64,000 nucleotides of DNA from Sphingomonas sp. 7/4-4 (GTDB lineage: Bacteria; Pseudomonadota; Alphaproteobacteria; Sphingomonadales; Sphingomonadaceae). Each line of letters begins with the position of its first letter. The first letter of the stretch is position 1. Under the pieces are notes generated by a model. That model saw nothing but the letters and a program-made list of their open reading frames with translations. It was not told the origin of the DNA and searched no databases. The position numbers were made by a program, and so were the translations under genes. The DNA lies in NCBI RefSeq assembly GCF_027941955.1, contig NZ_CP115960.1, positions 2,480,001-2,544,000 on the forward strand, in the 5' to 3' direction. Shown here piece by piece: positions 63,116-64,000 of the stretch.

Positions 63116-64000
63116 TTACACCGGCGAAAGCACCGGCACATCGTCCAGACGGGCGCGCTCGAGCCGGCGATACAGCGTCATCCGCGAACAATTGAGCATG
63201 CGCGCCGCCTCGGCCTTCTTGCCATTGGCGCGCGCGAGTGCGCGCAGTAGCGTCTCGCGTTCGGTGCCCGGCGGAAAGCTGTCGCCCGGCGGCACCGGGC
63301 CGATGCCGATCGTCGGCGGAAGATCGTCGACATCGAGCCGCCCGGGATCCATCGCGACGACGACGGCGTGCTCGAGCGCATTGCGCATCTCGCGGACATT
63401 GCCCGGCCAGCCATGACCTTCGAACGCGGCGAGCAGGCTCTTGCTCAAGGCGGGCACCGCAACGCCGATCTCGGGACAGATGCGCTCGAGCAATGCGCGC
63501 GCGATCGGGATGATGTCTTCGCGCCGGTCGCGCAGCGGTGGGATCAGCAGCTGGATCACCGCCAGGCGATAATAGAGGTCGGCGCGGAAATTGCCTTTCT
63601 CGACTTCGCTGGCGAGATCGCGATTGGTCGCCGCGACGACGCGGACGTCGACCTGCACGGCCTTGGTCGATCCGAGCGGAAAGACTTCGCCCGATTCGAG
63701 CGAGCGCAGGATCTTGGCCTGCGCGGCGGCGCTGAGCTCGCCCACTTCGTCGAGGAACAACGTGCCCTTGTCGGCGAGCCGGAACTTGCCCGGATGCGCG
63801 TGATTGGCCGAGGAAAACGCGCCTTTTTCATAGCCGAACAATTCGCCCTCGATCAACGTCTCGGGGATCGCCGCGCAATTGACCGCGACAAGCGGCGCCT
63901 TGGCGCGATTGCTGCTGCGGTGGAGCATCAGCGCGACGACCTCCTTACCGGTGCCGGTCTCGCCCTGGATCAAAGTGGTGCTGCTCGGGCCCCGCAAGCG
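63116..64000 (-). CDS. Sigma-54-dependent enhancer-binding protein (runs off the window)
   Basis: At least 293 residues, N-terminal part outside the window. AAA+ domain: GETGTGKE (Walker A), LFLDEVGEL (Walker B), VRVVAATNRDL (sensor 1), RLAVIQLLIPPLRDRREDII. The C-terminus is a Fis-type helix-turn-helix (LRALARANGKKAEAARMLNC, SRMTLYRRLERARL). The loop that contacts sigma-54 is GAFSSA (63806-63823) and not GAFTGA. The gene is followed by the inverted repeats and sigma-54 promoter of the eCIS operon, transcribed in the same direction, so it is likely its activator. Any sensor domain would lie upstream of the window end. Confidence 0.85.
   Translation of the reverse strand, partial: RLRGPSSTTLIQGETGTGKEVVALMLHRSSNRAKAPLVAVNCAAIPETLIEGELFGYEKGAFSSANHAHPGKFRLADKGTLFLDEVGELSAAAQAKILRSLESGEVFPLGSTKAVQVDVRVVAATNRDLASEVEKGNFRADLYYRLAVIQLLIPPLRDRREDIIPIARALLERICPEIGVAVPALSKSLLAAFEGHGWPGNVREMRNALEHAVVVAMDPGRLDVDDLPPTIGIGPVPPGDSFPPGTERETLLRALARANGKKAEAARMLNCSRMTLYRRLERARLDDVPVLSPV

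Overview
The window looks like a chromosome segment of a GC-rich alphaproteobacterium, most probably a sphingomonad (Sphingomonas or a close relative). This is an inference from the base composition, the flavour of the proteins (SagB-type oxidoreductase, paired trimeric autotransporters, ECF sigma factor next to a TPR-containing Ser/Thr kinase) and codon use; no rRNA is present to settle it.

Left part (1-25.9 kb) is a mosaic of ordinary and accessory genes: a SagB-type nitroreductase, a HipB/HipA-like toxin-antitoxin pair, a response-regulator stub facing a periplasmic OB-fold protein, exonuclease III, a tRNA-Lys(UUU), a TetR/RibD-like reductase divergent pair, a secreted zinc metallopeptidase facing a two-gene membrane/secreted operon, a VOC/cupin pair controlled by a second TetR protein with twin palindromic operators, a LuxR-type regulator, two trimeric autotransporter adhesins with nearly identical membrane anchors, an ECF sigma factor converging on a membrane Ser/Thr kinase, a lipoprotein, and a LysR/alcohol dehydrogenase divergent pair.

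Right part (25.9-63 kb) is one tightly packed minus-strand operon for a contractile phage-tail-like particle of the extracellular contractile injection system (eCIS; Afp/PVC/MAC-like) class. Reading in the direction of transcription: a small DUF3467-like protein, a DUF4255 tail-cap protein, an unknown protein, sheath 1, tube 1, sheath 2, tube 2, a CIS tube/LysM-type adaptor with a glycine-alanine-rich tail, a 56-residue protein, a gpD-like hub, a gpV-like spike, an unknown protein with a hydrophobic C-terminus, a gp25-like wedge, a J-like baseplate protein, a TIGR02242-like baseplate protein, several unknown proteins including three consecutive genes that share an N-terminal module, an AAA+ ATPase, and finally a giant (about 2,840 residue) multidomain protein ending in a predicted nucleic-acid deaminase, followed by an overlapping Imm1-like immunity gene. 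The natural reading is that the particle delivers or carries this giant polymorphic-toxin-like protein. A textbook sigma-54 promoter (GG-N10-GC) with upstream inverted repeats precedes the operon, and a sigma-54-type enhancer-binding protein is encoded just upstream and runs off the window.

A caution applies to the whole window. More than 25 genes are interrupted by one-base deletions, nearly always in G/C homopolymers, and in a visual scan I found dozens of runs of exactly five G or C but none of six or more. The read-through is so consistent that these are best seen as assembly errors and not pseudogenes, so I report the reconstructed full-length genes and mark where the frame changes.
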